Assembly (NCBI GenBank): GCA_947000775.1
Contig: CAMQGK010000008.1
Coordinates: forward strand, 5,296,501-5,360,500
Direction of reading: 5' to 3'
Source: Pterois miles
Taxonomy: Eukaryota; Chordata; Actinopteri; Perciformes; Scorpaenidae
DNA length: 64,000 bases
In this document: positions 24,633-36,548 of the stretch, one piece after another
How the letters are laid out: every line of letters begins with the position of its first letter
How positions within the stretch are numbered: position 1 is the first letter of the stretch
The notes under the pieces: model-generated
Database searches by the model: none
What the model was told of the DNA's origin: nothing
The model's input: the letters and a program-made list of their open reading frames with translations, nothing else
Translations under genes and position numbers: made by a program

Positions 24633-26189
24633 ACTCAGTGGTCATAACCTCTTAAATGTAACTCCAGACGAGATGTGAACCTTCCTTGTGATGATATCAA
24701 CTTCATCACAAGTGCGACGCCACCTGGATTGCGACGGTTAGCGGGATGTTATAGAGTGAGTCGGTGCAGTTTCTGAGTGTGTGTGCGTGTGTGTGTGTGT
24801 GTGTGTGTCAGCAGAGAGAGGCGACAGATGTCACCCTATCATCCGACTCCCTGTTGATACACGCTTAAAATACCTGAGTGGAGCATTAGGAACACAATAC
24901 CATTAACCCCTTCTCTCCTGCCCTGAATCAACAAATTAATGGCCAGTAAGGTTTCACATTAAGAGCACTGAAGGTTTGGCCCAAATGAACTTGATGAACT
25001 ACTGATGACTCAAAATACACAGATGTTTCTGAATGGAGCTAAAATAGGACAGAATTTATACAGTGTAGTTGTACAGTGTGATTCAGGGCATCTGCAGGTC
25101 TTGAAAAGTCTTAAAAAGCTATGTATTCCTCAAAAAAATGACTTAGAAAGTATTAAAAACTTTATTTACAAAAGGTATTTTTGCATTTTTTCCCCAGCTG
25201 CAAACACAGTTAGTTAGATTAGTTATGACTTATTATTTTTTAATTGGTTTTAAGTGAAACTGAATTTCCCTATGGGGATTAATAAAGGTTAATCTTCTTA
25301 TCTTATCTTATAAAAATTAATATCACATCGCATCAAAATAATCTTTAAAAGCCAGGTGAATAATACAGAAACTAAGATTTAGTTTTGTTACAGTTTTGAG
25401 GAAAACATTAAGGGTTTTGACATGAAATCCTTGACTGTATGTTCATTTGTGTGTTATCTTTGACAGAAAATACCTTTTGTAAAATTGGAAAAAAAAAAAA
25501 AAAAAGACTAGGACATTGGAAACAAAAGGCATTTGGGGGAAAATGCTTATTTTGACTCTTTTTGTAGTCTATTACACATTTTTGCTAAAATACTACTAAA
25601 AATGTTATTCTTGGCTGTATAATGATATCCTTGCACTATTAAATATAGTTTTTTTGCCCATTGACACTGGACAGTAAATAATTTAACCTCCCATTTCACT
25701 GCCACCATTAAAGGCCTCTTGGCTTGCTGTGTTGCCACAATAAACACCTATACTTATACACAGCTACAGCCATCTAAAAACATCTGGGCTATTTAAATTG
25801 ACTGCTGCTTCTTCTAAATAGAGCAGTCCATCGACAGCACACGCTACTCAAGGTCTCACTGCCTGACGCCTCTCCTATAATAGAAAGAGCTTTAATTAAC
25901 TCTAATCTGACAGAATGTAACATGGTGATCTGGCCACTCTATTTAGATATGGGAGGAGAGGAGATATATTTGTAAAATAACTCTTTGTTGTTGTTCAAAC
26001 TGGTTTGAACAAGGACATCACGCTCACCCTTGGCCTCTTCCAGCTCAGTCCCGGCGGAGGCTCCCTCTTGTAGAAGAGGGACTGGGCGGTGGCGGGGAAC
26101 AGGGGATCCTTGAAGAGCGCACCTCGACGCAAGCAGGACCGCCTCAGCTTGTGAAAGCTTTGACCCTGGAAATTGTTCACTCGGGGCAT
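20310..26189 (-). CDS. capn5: CAPN5-type calpain, complete, with a long exon-7 insertion
   Basis: A Ca2+-dependent cytosolic cysteine protease of the CAPN5 class: no EF-hands, C-terminal C2-type domain. Twelve minus-strand exons: 26028-26189 (ATG at 26187), 24252-24383, 23943-24154, 23306-23498, 23035-23228, 22623-22700, 21682-22111, 21492-21614, 21203-21399, 20867-20985, 20609-20739 and 20310-20486. They sum to 2148 nt, or 715 residues, against about 640 in human CAPN5. The catalytic Cys is in HQGSLGNCWMVAAISCLAS, His in GLVRGHAYGITAV and Asn in MRNPWGTTDW, so the core looks active, unlike CAPN6. FKDFCRYFTD, GGCINHRNTF and GRYVVLPTTFLPG mark the CBSW domain; exons 10-12 code the C2-like end. 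Exon 7 carries about 78 extra residues, basic then acidic. Three donors are non-consensus (GTTGCA, GTGGCA and GTTTGA). Assignment to capn5a or capn5b is not possible here. Confidence 0.88.
20533..20574. repeat. (GT)n microsatellite in calpain intron 11
   Basis: About 21 uninterrupted GT units on the plus strand, followed by a short GA run. It lies 35 bases from the exon 11 donor, in the last intron of the calpain gene. Confidence 0.95.
21030..21150. mobile_element. Partial copy of the TTAA-flanked MITE
   Basis: TTTAAAGAGGACCTATTATG followed by TTTCTACTAGAACATG matches the left half of the 26530-27005 and 62953 elements. The right half is missing. It is intronic in the calpain gene, between 20985 and 21203. 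Confidence 0.55.
22172..22516 (-). mobile_element. tRNA-headed SINE-like element, inverted, in calpain intron 6
   Basis: This is the reverse complement of the element at 17686-18048. It begins with the CATC tail and CAACCGCTTATCCCGTTAGG, contains GGTTCACCCTGGACAGCTCA, and ends with the B-box in reverse (GGAATCGAACC). It lies between calpain exons 7 and 6, in the same transcriptional sense as the calpain gene. Confidence 0.75.
24589..24634. repeat. (CA)n microsatellite in calpain intron 1
   Basis: A run of about 20 CA units followed by a short interrupted tail. A second, (GT)n tract lies at about 24778-24808. Both are in the intron between 24383 and 26028. Confidence 0.95.
25225..25320 (+). 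mobile_element. LINE 3' tail
   Basis: CTGAATTTCCCTATGGGGAT TAATAAAGG followed by CTTATCTTATCTTA is a typical L2-type non-LTR 3' end with short tandem tail repeats. The same tail occurs at 41092-41180. No coding part is left. Confidence 0.55.
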
Positions 26190-26529
26190 TGTGGCTGGAG
26201 AGGAGGGGCTTTGGAAAAGCTGGAAACGAAGAGGAAAAAGGGGACAGATGAATATGGAAATGTCCATGAAGCATTAAAGGGTTACACTGTCTGCATATAT
26301 ATATAAAATGTTTTTTTTTTTTACAAGGGACAAAATAGAAACAAAACACACAGATACTCAAACATCTTTCATTGTCAAATTTACTGAAGTTTGTTAACAC
26401 CCTCAGAAACAATGAAAGGTCATTTTGTTTTGACCAAATCTGACAAAGGTCATGTAACAAGTACTGTCACAGACTGCTACTTTTGTCAGACACAAAGGCT
26501 CTCTTGTACTATGACAAAACATCCTTTGT

Positions 26530-27005
26530 TTAAAGAGGACCCATTGTGCTTTTTCCCTTTCCTTTAGTGTGTTACTGTATATATCTTTTTGTGCATTTAA
26601 AAGGAGTAGTAACTTCTCACAGAAACACTGCTCGTGAACTGCCTGAAACACCTCCCTTTAAGTCCCGCCTTCTCTTTCATAACATGGCGATGTCACCATA
26701 ATACTATATAATAATAATAATAATAATACTTGCGTAGTGGCTATTTTAGCACACCGTCAAACAAAGCTAGTTAGAGCAGAGCTGGAGTGGAGTCCCAAGA
26801 GTTTGGTTCAGTTGACCAATCGGAGCAGACCGGGTTGTTTGCGAGGGGGAGGAGCTCATACAGAATATTTCAGACAGAAGGTGGAAAGAGGTATGCCAGT
26901 ATGAGAAAAATATAATGTGTTTTTTTAACGTTAAAGCATACAAACATGATCTAGCAGAAAATAGCAAGTATGCACCTGAAAAAAAGCATAATAGGTCCTC
27001 TTTAA
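26530..27005. mobile_element. TTAA-flanked MITE with AGAGGACC terminal repeats
   Basis: The left end TTAAAGAGGACCCATTGTGC and the right end AAAAGCATAATAGGTCCTCTTTAA form a long terminal inverted repeat with TTAA on both sides, 476 bp in all. No transposase is present. TTAA target duplication is typical of piggyBac elements, but the terminal bases are not the usual CCC, so the superfamily is inferred. It lies just upstream of the calpain start. Confidence 0.7.
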
Positions 27006-27448
27006 TACATAATTAATACATTTTGATACTTCATATCTAATGCTATCTAAATTTAAACACTGAATATCATTGTTTGCATAGTTTATCACAAGACACACAG
27101 TAAGCTAATATTATGCTGTTGTGTAATATGTTTTAAGGCTGACTACCATAAATGTAAATACATTGACTCCAGTGACTCATATTAAACACAGAAAAAACAT
27201 TTCTCTTATAGTTTTCAAAATCTCTTGAATAAACTGAGTTGACACCCTGAACACAAACACACCGTTTTACATTGAACTGTTGAACGCTACTACGTCTGTG
27301 GGCATCTGAAGGGTTACAGAGTTCCTGGCAGAGCTAGCTGGGGGTCCTGAAGGGTCAGTGTGTGTGTTGGGGGTATAGAGAGAGCAGCAGTAAGGTAATG
27401 GTACCGTTTTAGTCATCAGTGATATGAACTGCTGGGGTCTCTGAGTCA

Positions 27449-27504
<56 letters not shown>

Positions 27505-30500
27505 CGTAGTCCAGGTCAGCTCAGGGTCTTGCTGTGCAGAGAGGAAAAGCAGAGATGAAACCTTGCAGGTGCTTGGGTTTGCAGATACCGCACAGGTCAG
27601 TGTCATCAATTATCAGCCAGGTTTTGTTTTTCTTGTATCAGATTTATGCAGAGAGACACATAAAACACGAGGTAAACATATGGAGGTAACACTCACTCAT
27701 TCACCATTCATGTTTAATGACCGCATAACAAATTCATGGCTTATCATGTTTTAATGACTGCAGCAACTAAATGTAGATGTTTCATTTAAATTAGCTGGGG
27801 CGGTTGAGTATTTCAAACACATCTAGCTGCAGTTGTCCAGAAAAGTATTTTACTGGATGTTTTTGTATTTGTTGGTTTATTTTGGTTCAATGCATATGCT
27901 GCTTTTGACTCCCCATGCATTTCTTTTTAGATTTTTGTGTAGTAAAGTGCACTTGTTTTGTTTATTGATTTTACTTTTACTGCTGCTGTGTATTCATTTT
28001 TAAAAGGGTGTTTTTTAAATTCTGTTTGCTGTGTGAGGACCATGTTTTGATGTTGTCTGTTTTCACTATGCTGCATGGAAAATTTCCCATACAGGACAAT
28101 AAAGACTGAACATATAGTGTGTACACAACCAAAGAACATCCTTATAGGCAGCATAGTAGTTTGTGTAAGAAGAGAGGAATCTTTCATTTCATTGCATTCA
28201 CAATTGTAATTAAAGAGACATTGTCTTAGAATAAAAAACATGCAATATACTGTTCGCTTCTATTATTTTGAATATATTGTATAAAAATATAAGCTTTCTA
28301 GTACAAGTTTGTCTCCAAACATCTCTGATCCAAATGTCCTCTGACAGCATCAGAAAACATCAGACACTATCTCAGACCTGATATATTATTGTCTATTGCT
28401 AGTCAGTGTATTAAAAGAGCTGTCATCGCTTTGAGCCTGTTCCAGTCCTGTGGTGTGAGCGCTGCCTGTGAGTTTATATTTTGATTATTAGTGACCTTAT
28501 TCTCATTTTAGTTATTATTACAGTACATGCAATAGATTGGGATTTGTATACCATTTTATAAGATGAAATGCAGGTACATTTTTTACCGTAAAGTCAGACT
28601 AGAAGTGTATCCACTTGATTCCCTGAGATGAAACTATTCCTTGAGCTCAGGCCGAGAATCCTGGATCATGTCCTCCTTTGGTCATTCAAGGAATCCTGAT
28701 TTTTCAGAGGCAATTAAACAAGCTCTGCTGCGACAAATAGCCAACATTTCTCATCTCTCTCCTCTTGTTCTTCTCTGTCCCAGAGTCAGCTGTTATAAGC
28801 TGGCTGACACTTTCTTCTTCAGTCCTCTTAATCCGTCTGGAGTTTTGGACTCATCTTCTCCAACTACTTAACTCTGTGCCATCTTAATGATTTCTTTCAC
28901 TGGAAATGAAATCAGAAAAATTTAAGTGAATAAAATGCAATAAGAAAAGATGCTGCAGGGTAAAAGTACAGCTTGATGTGAGAGTGCTGCAAGTTCCCTG
29001 ACACCATCTCTTATGAGTGTGTGTACGTAACAGCCTGATGCATGAGTGTGTCCATGTGCATACTGCCGTGACACACAGGGCAGGGTGACACTGCTGTAAC
29101 TTTATCTCCCTCCACACAGACAATAGACAGACAGTCACCACGCTGAGTGACATAACACACGATTATAGCCATGCAAGCTTCACACCAGTCACAGCTACTG
29201 CAGTTACTCTTGAGTTTCAGACACTTAAGATGAACACTTTATCCTCTGACGCCTGCGTGCAAACTGCTCTGCAGCTGGACAACATAAACAAATGTGTTTT
29301 CTAAGAGTATGTTTGTCACTCACTTCTGGTTGGTGACAGGTTTTTCTTTTATGTCGTTATATTAACATGTTTCCTACGTCTCTTCTCATTTTCTGTCTTT
29401 TCGTTTTAGTCTCTTCTCCTCTTCCCTCCTGTCCTCTCTATCTTCTCGGGGGTATCTGTTGCTGTCAAGTGTGTTTCCCCTGACACCTGAGAAACCAAGA
29501 GGCAAGCGCTGTCTATTTTATTTTAACCAGCTCGCTGCCAAATATCAAGCTAATTATCCCCCATGTGATCAACCTGAAACAGCAACTCAGCGTAAATGCC
29601 ATTTTGAGGAACAAAAGAGGCCAAAGATCCAATTGAACACCACTGAAAATCTGTTGACAAGCAACATGTAAATAAAAGCATGAAAACCTTAGAACACATC
29701 TGTCTTTGTAGGATCTGCTCTCATTACATTCCCAGTAAAATGTGAGAATATTTCAAAATATGCTTTTTTGGGGGGGATAAATTAGTCATAAATGTTTTCA
29801 TTCAGCCAGCCGGTGAATTACGATCTTGTATGTGCTTCTACATAAAACTGCATGCCATTGATTTCATATTTTTGATTAAGTAACTAGGTTGATATTATAA
29901 AATATAATTTTGCATACCCTACTTTATATTTAAATACTACAGCTTCTTTTCTCTCAGCTGTGAGAGAGAAAACACATAGAAATAGATAGAAAACACATAT
30001 TACACTTTAAAATATTTTTTTCTTTTCTCATATTTTGCCAAACAAATATACAATATAGAAACAAACAAACAATATACAATAAATACATAGGCCTACTACC
30101 TATATTAAGTAATGAACAGACATGTTTTTATACTAATTAAGTAGGAACATTAAAAAATGTCATATTTTAATGGTGAATATATTAGCCAGGTATATTAAAT
30201 CTTCAAAATTAATAACACATATATTTATATATAAATATATATATATGGATAAAAAATATTTCTGCAAAATATTATCATATATTATGCTAATGTTATTTTG
30301 TATATGTTTTTATATGGCATACCTGCATGTGTCCGTATAGGCTATAAGATCTTCGTTAAAATATCCGTTCATACATGGCCACATGTCAGATTTTTGTAAC
30401 AATTACTTATAAACTCAGTAAATTTGCGTAAAATTTCAAAACACAGCAAATTGTTAAGAAAAATGTTTACCAATACTTTGGTAAAGAATAAACAGCCAGT

Positions 30501-30690
30501 AAATGTGCAAACTGACACGTAATAAAAATAAATTAAGTGAAGGGTGGAAGTAAACAGTTTAATATAATTAAATAAATAAATAATAAATTATGACTTATCT
30601 TGCGACGTGCTAATCATGATGCTAATGGCGTTTTCTTCTATCGACTATCTTCCCTGAAATCCAGCCATCAGGCATCTACTCGTCGTGTCT
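27006..30690. other. Intergenic spacer between calpain and cnpy4
   Basis: Apart from a (GT)n tract at 27452-27502 I see no coding exons, RNA genes or clear mobile elements here. Short ORFs (for example 27927-28241, 28641-28871 and 29459-29671) lack splice context and family similarity. The stretch 29860-30600 is very AT-rich. Calpain and cnpy4 diverge from this spacer. Confidence 0.5.
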
Positions 30691-30703
30691 GTTTGGGTAC
30701 GTT

Positions 30704-30715
30704 ACGCATGCGCAG
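30704..30715 (+). promoter_or_regulatory. NRF-1-like site in the cnpy4 promoter
   Basis: ACGCATGCGCAG is close to the palindromic NRF-1 consensus (GCGCATGCGC) and lies about 77 bases before the cnpy4 start codon, in the only CpG-bearing stretch nearby. NRF-1 sites are typical of broadly expressed TATA-less promoters, which fits a secretory-pathway chaperone. Confidence 0.5.
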
Positions 30716-30791
30716 TTCCAAAAATGCCTATGTGGCTGCTGAGATATTAAACTTTTACTAAGCCTGAAAAGTATAAGAATAAACTGCTGCA

Positions 30792-32489
30792 ATGAAACTT
30801 TTTATACTGCTTTTTGTTAGTGTTTGCTGCTCGGTCACAGCAGAAGAAGACGAGAGACTGCCGAATAAATGCGAAGGTAGGACGAAGAAGTGACACTAGC
30901 TAAGTTGTCATGATGCTATTTATGTGACTTTATAACAGCGGTATGGCATGTGTTTACATAGGTTCGTGTCCTCGAGTGTCTGTCTAAACTCTTTCGCGTA
31001 TACATAAATAAAAAGTAGTTTTAAATGTGGTTGTATTCCTGTTTTCAGTGTGTAAGTTTTTGACAGTAGAGCTGCAGGATGCTCTGGAGAAAACTGGTCG
31101 CTCCAAAGAAGTCCTGGAGGTCGGAGAAGTGCTGGACACAGGCAAGAGAAGGAGGAAGATCAAATACAACACCTCGTAAGTTACACTCTCTGTGGGGAAT
31201 ATCACTTAAATAGGAAAATAAATACACCCTGGACTTAAGATATTATAAGTAAATGCTGCTTTACACATTGCATCTGCATTCTTTAAACTGCTATAAAGCC
31301 TGCAACTCTGGCTTGTATAGATGGGTGTGTAATGCCAGCATTAAACCTGCATTGTGATTACAGGGAAACTCGGCTGACTGAGGCAGTGGACAACATATGT
31401 GAGCACATCCTGCAGTATAATGTTCATGCAGAGAGGCCTGGCAGCCTCCGATACGCTAAGGTGAGGTCAAGGTCTCACGTGCATTCTTGTGCCCACAGGT
31501 TTTCATGTCATAAGATAAGATAATATAAGATAGAACTCCAAAGTTTGCTAATTTTTTGTATTGTTGTCATTTGCAAACACATTTGTGTAGCAAACTAATA
31601 TCTAGCTGGTTTGTATGTATTACAGGGTGCCAGTCAGACCATGACGACTCTGAAGAACCTGGTCCACAAAGGAGTCAAAGTGGATTTGGGTCTGCCGTAT
31701 GAGCTGTGGGACGAACCCTCGGTGGAGGTGTCAGACATGAAAAAACAGGTAGAAGGATGTGTTTGTCACAAACATTTCAGGGTTTTAAAAGGTTTTTTAA
31801 AACCCTTAGAATAACCTAAATACATATTTTATTTAAAGTAATATCTCAGAAGAGTTGGTTAAAATTGGAGGAAAGCATTCAATAATTGTAGAGAAAATAT
31901 TACCAGCTGTACTGAAATGCAGAAACACCCCTTATTAACATTACATAACATTAAAAATGTTAGTAGTAATAAATGTTGAGTGCCTAGACTTGTTTGTGTT
32001 GATTAGTGTGAGACGATGCTGGAGCAGTACGAGCAGGTTGTGGAGGACTGGTACTTCCATCATCAGGACCAGCGGCTGGAGAACTTCCTCTGTGAGAAGC
32101 ACGTCCTCAAGACATCAGAGCAAGGTAGATGATGACCCAAAGAAAGTGGCATAAGCTAGTTCCACTCCATTGCTGCTTTGAATGGTTTAGCTTGGGAGCA
32201 CATTTGCTAAAGTCTTATCCGACAGTCTAGCTACACATATTCAAAGGCTATTAAATAAAACTTTCCGTGAGAGTAGTCACATGTACACATAAACTCACTG
32301 AACATCAACAGTGAACTTAGCCCACTCTTCTTGTGGCTCGAACCAACTCGTCTCACCTTTTCTCTCCCTCTCTCAGAATGTATAAAGGAGGCGTGGAAAG
32401 GAGACATGGGGACCAAAAAAGAGGTCAAGGAGGCAGAAAGCGACAGCACAGAAGAGGAGGGGAAAACGCATGATGCTGGGGAGCTATGA
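30792..32489 (+). CDS. cnpy4: Canopy 4 (cnpy4), ER saposin-like chaperone
   Basis: Canopy proteins are secretory-pathway saposin-fold proteins; CNPY3 and CNPY4 are linked to Toll-like receptor trafficking. Six exons: 30792-30876, 31049-31175, 31364-31460, 31626-31748, 32007-32124 and 32377-32489. They give 663 nt, or 220 residues, with all GT-AG borders in frame. The signal peptide is MKLFILLFVSVCCSVTA. Then come LPNKCEVCKFLTVELQDAL, the GRSKEVLEVGEVLDTGKRRR region, AERPGSLRYAKGASQTM, GVKVDLGLPYELWDEPSVEV, KKQCETMLEQYE and ENFLCEKHVL, and a Lys/Glu-rich tail ending AGEL. The LPSKCEVCK, VLDTGKR, VDLGIPLELWDEPSVEV and DWYFHHQ motifs and the paired cysteines fit CNPY4 better than CNPY3. There is no strict KDEL-type signal. 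ZP3-like begins 650 bases downstream on the same strand. Confidence 0.92.
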
Positions 32490-32934
32490 GGAAAACATTG
32501 TCAAAAAGGGAAATGCAGAAGACAACAGAATAACCTCAATTTTAGCTTTTGGCTGCAAACTGCAAAGAAATGATGTATTGTGACACCATTTTAGCTCTTC
32601 GCTATATGTAACAACCAAGATTTATACTATATGTCTGGTGTCAAATTTTGATTCTAGAGCTTATGCTGGGAGTTATAATCATGTAAAATGATGCTGTATA
32701 GACTTTAACATTACATTTCTCGTGTTGTTTTATATGAATGCTGTCAGCCATTGAGTTGTCGCAGCTTTTTAAAAACTCTGAAGCCTTTGCCGTTAATATC
32801 TAAGACCTTTACAGTGTTACATGATGTGTACTCGCTGTTACACCTCTCCTTATGCCAACATTATATGGCACATATCAGTATTTTTTACCCCAAATCACAG
32901 CCTTTAAATGCAATATGTACAGTTTTTCATTGTG

Positions 32935-32940
32935 AATAAA
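32935..32940 (+). terminator. poly(A) signal of cnpy4
   Basis: AATAAA lies about 445 bases after the cnpy4 stop and 200 bases before the ZP3-like start. No other gene signal is seen between the two genes. Confidence 0.65.
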
Positions 32941-33139
32941 ATGTGCTTTATAACACTTTGTTGGATTTATTTCCGCATTTTGTTACAGAAAATGTCCTAA
33001 AATAAGAGAAAGCACATTTTTTTTAGTCTGTTCGTGATTGTTACAGTGATGATGCAGGTCTCTAATCAAGGATGATGAATTTCAGGTGTGTGTGAGAGCT
33101 TTTTGAGTTCAGAGGAACAGTTTTCAATGCAACACCACA

Positions 33140-36023
33140 ATGCCTCTTAGTTCTGTGTACTTTACAGTTTACATTCTGTCTAAATTAGTGACAGTTTGCT
33201 GCTACACTTATCAAACCGAGCCGCTTTTTCTGTCTTTCTCTGAACTGGCCGCCCTTGAAGCAGCAAGCTCTTTGCATCAGACAAACAAACTTCATTTTGA
33301 GGATCACAAGGTCAAGACATTTCTATTGAAATGTCACAAGGACAGCATCGAGGTGGTGATGAAAGCTTATCTGTTTGACCCCGGCCTGCCTGTGGAGCCC
33401 ACGCGCTTGAGGCTCGGACCTTTCAGTGCTGCACGAGATCACTGCACGGCCGAAGTGTCTGGAAACGGGGAGTACGTCATCAGGGCACCTCTGACTGAGT
33501 GTGGGGGTACAGTGACGGTTGGTGAGCCTCTTAATTGTCCAAATACAATGATTTTACTGTAGAGTGAGCAAATGCTGACATTAAAGCAACAAAGCCCAGC
33601 TGGGTTTGCTTAATTCTGCCATCTAGTGGATTTATATTGATAGTGCTTTGTGTGTCTTTAAACCTGTTAGTTCACCCAGAGTGCTGTGCTGTACAACAAC
33701 CACCTGCTGTACTCTCCTCCTCCTGCGTCACCTGGAGACGTGCTGCAAGCAGGAGCTGCTATTCCAGTCCAGTGTGAATATGAAAGGTGCATTTAAGCAG
33801 ACAAAATGCTCTTGTTTGCCGTGTGTAGTTGGTAGAATAGCAAGCAAATATTATTTAAATCAAAGGCACAGTGTGCTTTAAAGGAAAAAGAGGGAGATAT
33901 TATCACAACCAAGTTCACAATAGTCCATAAATCTGTGCATAAATGAACGTCCCCAATGTCCGCATCACCTTATAATACCTTGAACAGGTAAACCAATCAT
34001 GTCAAAGAGATATGTTTGATAAATCAAATAAATGCATTCAGGCAAAGTTTGTTTTACTGATGAGAGGAAAAACAGAATGTAGCCTTTCATATTAGATTGA
34101 ATTTTATAAGCAGACTACAATTATCAGAACAATATGAACATTCAGGCTCCCTCATGTGGCTCAAAAATGTTGTGCAGATATAAACTTTAAAAGACTGTAT
34201 GGAAGAAATTTTGTAAATTTATTTGGCGACTCTAATAAGATCTCCAGCGACCCATCTGTGGGTTACGACCCAGTCTTTAGGAAAAACTATCATATACTGT
34301 AGAAAATAAAGGGAAAAAAGTGACAAACCTTCGAAGTAAAAGTTTCTAAATCAAGAAAAGGCCATACCAACACATTTATAATATTTTTATATTAATCTGT
34401 GAGTGAAACAATTGACAACACAACATAATGTGCAGAATAAAGGTTGCCACACTTTTTAAAAGTAGTATTTTACTTTGCAATGAATTTGGCACTTTGTTTG
34501 GGTCATTTCTACAATCAGTTATTAATATTCCCACTAGTTTCTAGAATGGAAATACAAGGGATTATGTTGAAATCCCTCTACCTTTCAGGAGGTACACAGT
34601 GAGCAGCGGGGCCCTGAAACCAACCTGGATTCCCCCTATCTCCATCCAGTCAACACATCTGGATCTGGACTTCCACCTCAGGCTCATGACGAGTGAGTTG
34701 GTTTCAGTCTGGTCGATAAACAGTCTCCTATTTGGTCTAAAGATCTATTCAACACAGAGATCATGTAACAACCTTCTGCTATGTGTAACACATTTCTTAT
34801 CTATAATAGCCAGAAGCTTTTTAAAATCCAAGTTATAGCCCTTCTCAAAAATCCTCAATTCACAGGATAAATCTGAATTCCTTTATGTACTCAGTGGCAA
34901 ATAAAAGTTATATTTTCCTGAGTGAGCCAGTAAACTTGTACATATTTTTGTAAGGGTGTGTCTTATCATTCCTCAGATGACTGGAGCAGCGAGAGAAAGT
35001 CGTCCGTTTACTTCCTGGGTGATGTGATCAACATCGAGGCCTCTGTGGATCATCACCTTCCTCTTCGTCTGTATGCAGACAGCTGTGTGGCTACTCTGAC
35101 CTCCGACGTGAACTCTTATCCCAGATACTCCTTCATACACCACCAGGGGTGAACCCTTAATGTCTACAGTGGTTCCTGCAATTCATTTTCCAAATGAACT
35201 TCCTTTGAATGCATTTTGGTGGCCCACACTGCCGGCATAAATCCGTCCAGTCTCTGCATCCCATTCTTGTAAAATGCACCCAAATTACTGGTTAAATCTG
35301 ATAAGGATATGTCTGCTCTTTGCAGATGTTTTGCAGACTCACAGCTGGAAGGCTCCAGCTCCCGTTTCCTGCCCAGAGTCCAGGACCACCTCCTCCAGAT
35401 TCAACTGGAACCTTTCCTCTTCCACCAGGACCACAGGCACATGGTTAGTACTGTTTTTTTTTATTAATATAGCTACAGTATAAAGAAAGCTGCCTCAGTG
35501 TGTACATCATACTGTCTCCTGTAGATTTATGTAACCTGTTACCTGGAAGCAGAGCCCATTTCACACAAGGACCCAGTGAAAAAGGCTTGTTCTTTCATCA
35601 GTGGGAGGTCAGTGTTAATTCACTGTTTTATGTTCTTTGTGTCCACCATTAAAAATAAATGTTGAATTTATTCTCAAAAGCATGTGACATATAAAAGATA
35701 TTTTATCCTTCAGGTGGAGGTCAGTGGATGGTGATGACCGTGTCTGTGAGAGCTGCAGCAGCATTGAAGAGACTAATCCGAGCAGCGGTGCCAAAGTCAA
35801 CCACAAGAGGGCGCTGAGGAGCAAAACAAGGCCCAGACAAAGTGGGATTGAATCTAATACTTGTACTACTCATACTTTCAGTACTGAATGCTGTCTTTAT
35901 ATATTAAAAAAAGAAAATAACATCCACTTTGTGATTCATAAAATTGATTTGATTAAACTAACTTCTGTCCTTGCAGAGCAACATGGGGAGACCAGTCTGG
36001 GTCCAATGATGTTTCTCCGTTGA
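33140..36023 (+). CDS. ZP3-type zona pellucida (egg coat) protein
   Basis: ZP3-type proteins are secreted by oocyte or liver and polymerise through the ZP domain into the egg envelope. Eight exons: 33140-33517, 33671-33786, 34589-34692, 34977-35148, 35326-35443, 35525-35607, 35714-35841 and 35977-36023. They give 1146 nt, or 381 residues. The N-terminus is MPLSSVYFTVYILSKLVTVC, a possible signal peptide. ZP-N begins around KTFLLKCHKDSIEV with LTECGGTVT. ZP-C has LYNNHLLYSPP, PVQCEYERRYTVSSG, FLGDVINIEASVDHHLPLRL, DSCVATLT, MIYVTCYLEAE and KKACSFISGRWRSVDGDDRVC. A basic site, HKRALRSK, could serve for processing; there is no transmembrane helix after it and the protein ends ETSLGPMMFLR. Exon 1 uses a GTTGGT donor to stay in frame. 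The last intron is 135 nt, in frame and stop-free. The ZP3 subfamily is not assigned. Confidence 0.83.
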
Positions 36024-36082
36024 AAGTGAACTACAGTGAGAAAACACCAACATCTGTATCTGTATATCTGTTATCTGAGTGT

Positions 36083-36088
36083 AATAAA
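36083..36088 (+). terminator. poly(A) signal of the ZP3-like gene
   Basis: AATAAA lies 60 bases after the ZP3-like stop codon on the same strand, a normal distance. Confidence 0.65.
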
Positions 36089-36495
36089 AATGTTAAAGCA
36101 CCTGTGACATGTAAGAAAAAGTTCATTGTCTTAATGGAGACGAGAGTAGGGGATCCTGGCACAACTTCACAATTTACAAAGAAAAAAAATTAATTGAATA
36201 AAAAAAATATTATTACTACTACTAATAATAAATAAAATATTTAAAAATTTCAAAACATTTCAAAACAAACTGACCAAGTGTTTTACATGGTCTAACCAGG
36301 ATTAAAATATTGAATAATTCATAAAAAAATCATAAAATAGAAAACAAAAAATAAAAATAACAGTTGCAGAGGAAAAAGACTGGATTTCCAGTCTAAACCT
36401 GCACATGCATTTGAAATATCAACATGCTTTCTTCATTTCTTTTAGTGTACTGAAACTCAGCTGGATGTTGGAATATTTGCATAATTAGCTCTATA

Positions 36496-36497
36496 AC

Positions 36498-36548
<51 letters not shown>
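36496..36548. repeat. (AAT)n microsatellite
   Basis: About 17 AAT units. The surrounding 36090-36650 is AT-rich with no gene signal, and 36650-37800 has only short unsupported ORFs. Confidence 0.95.
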
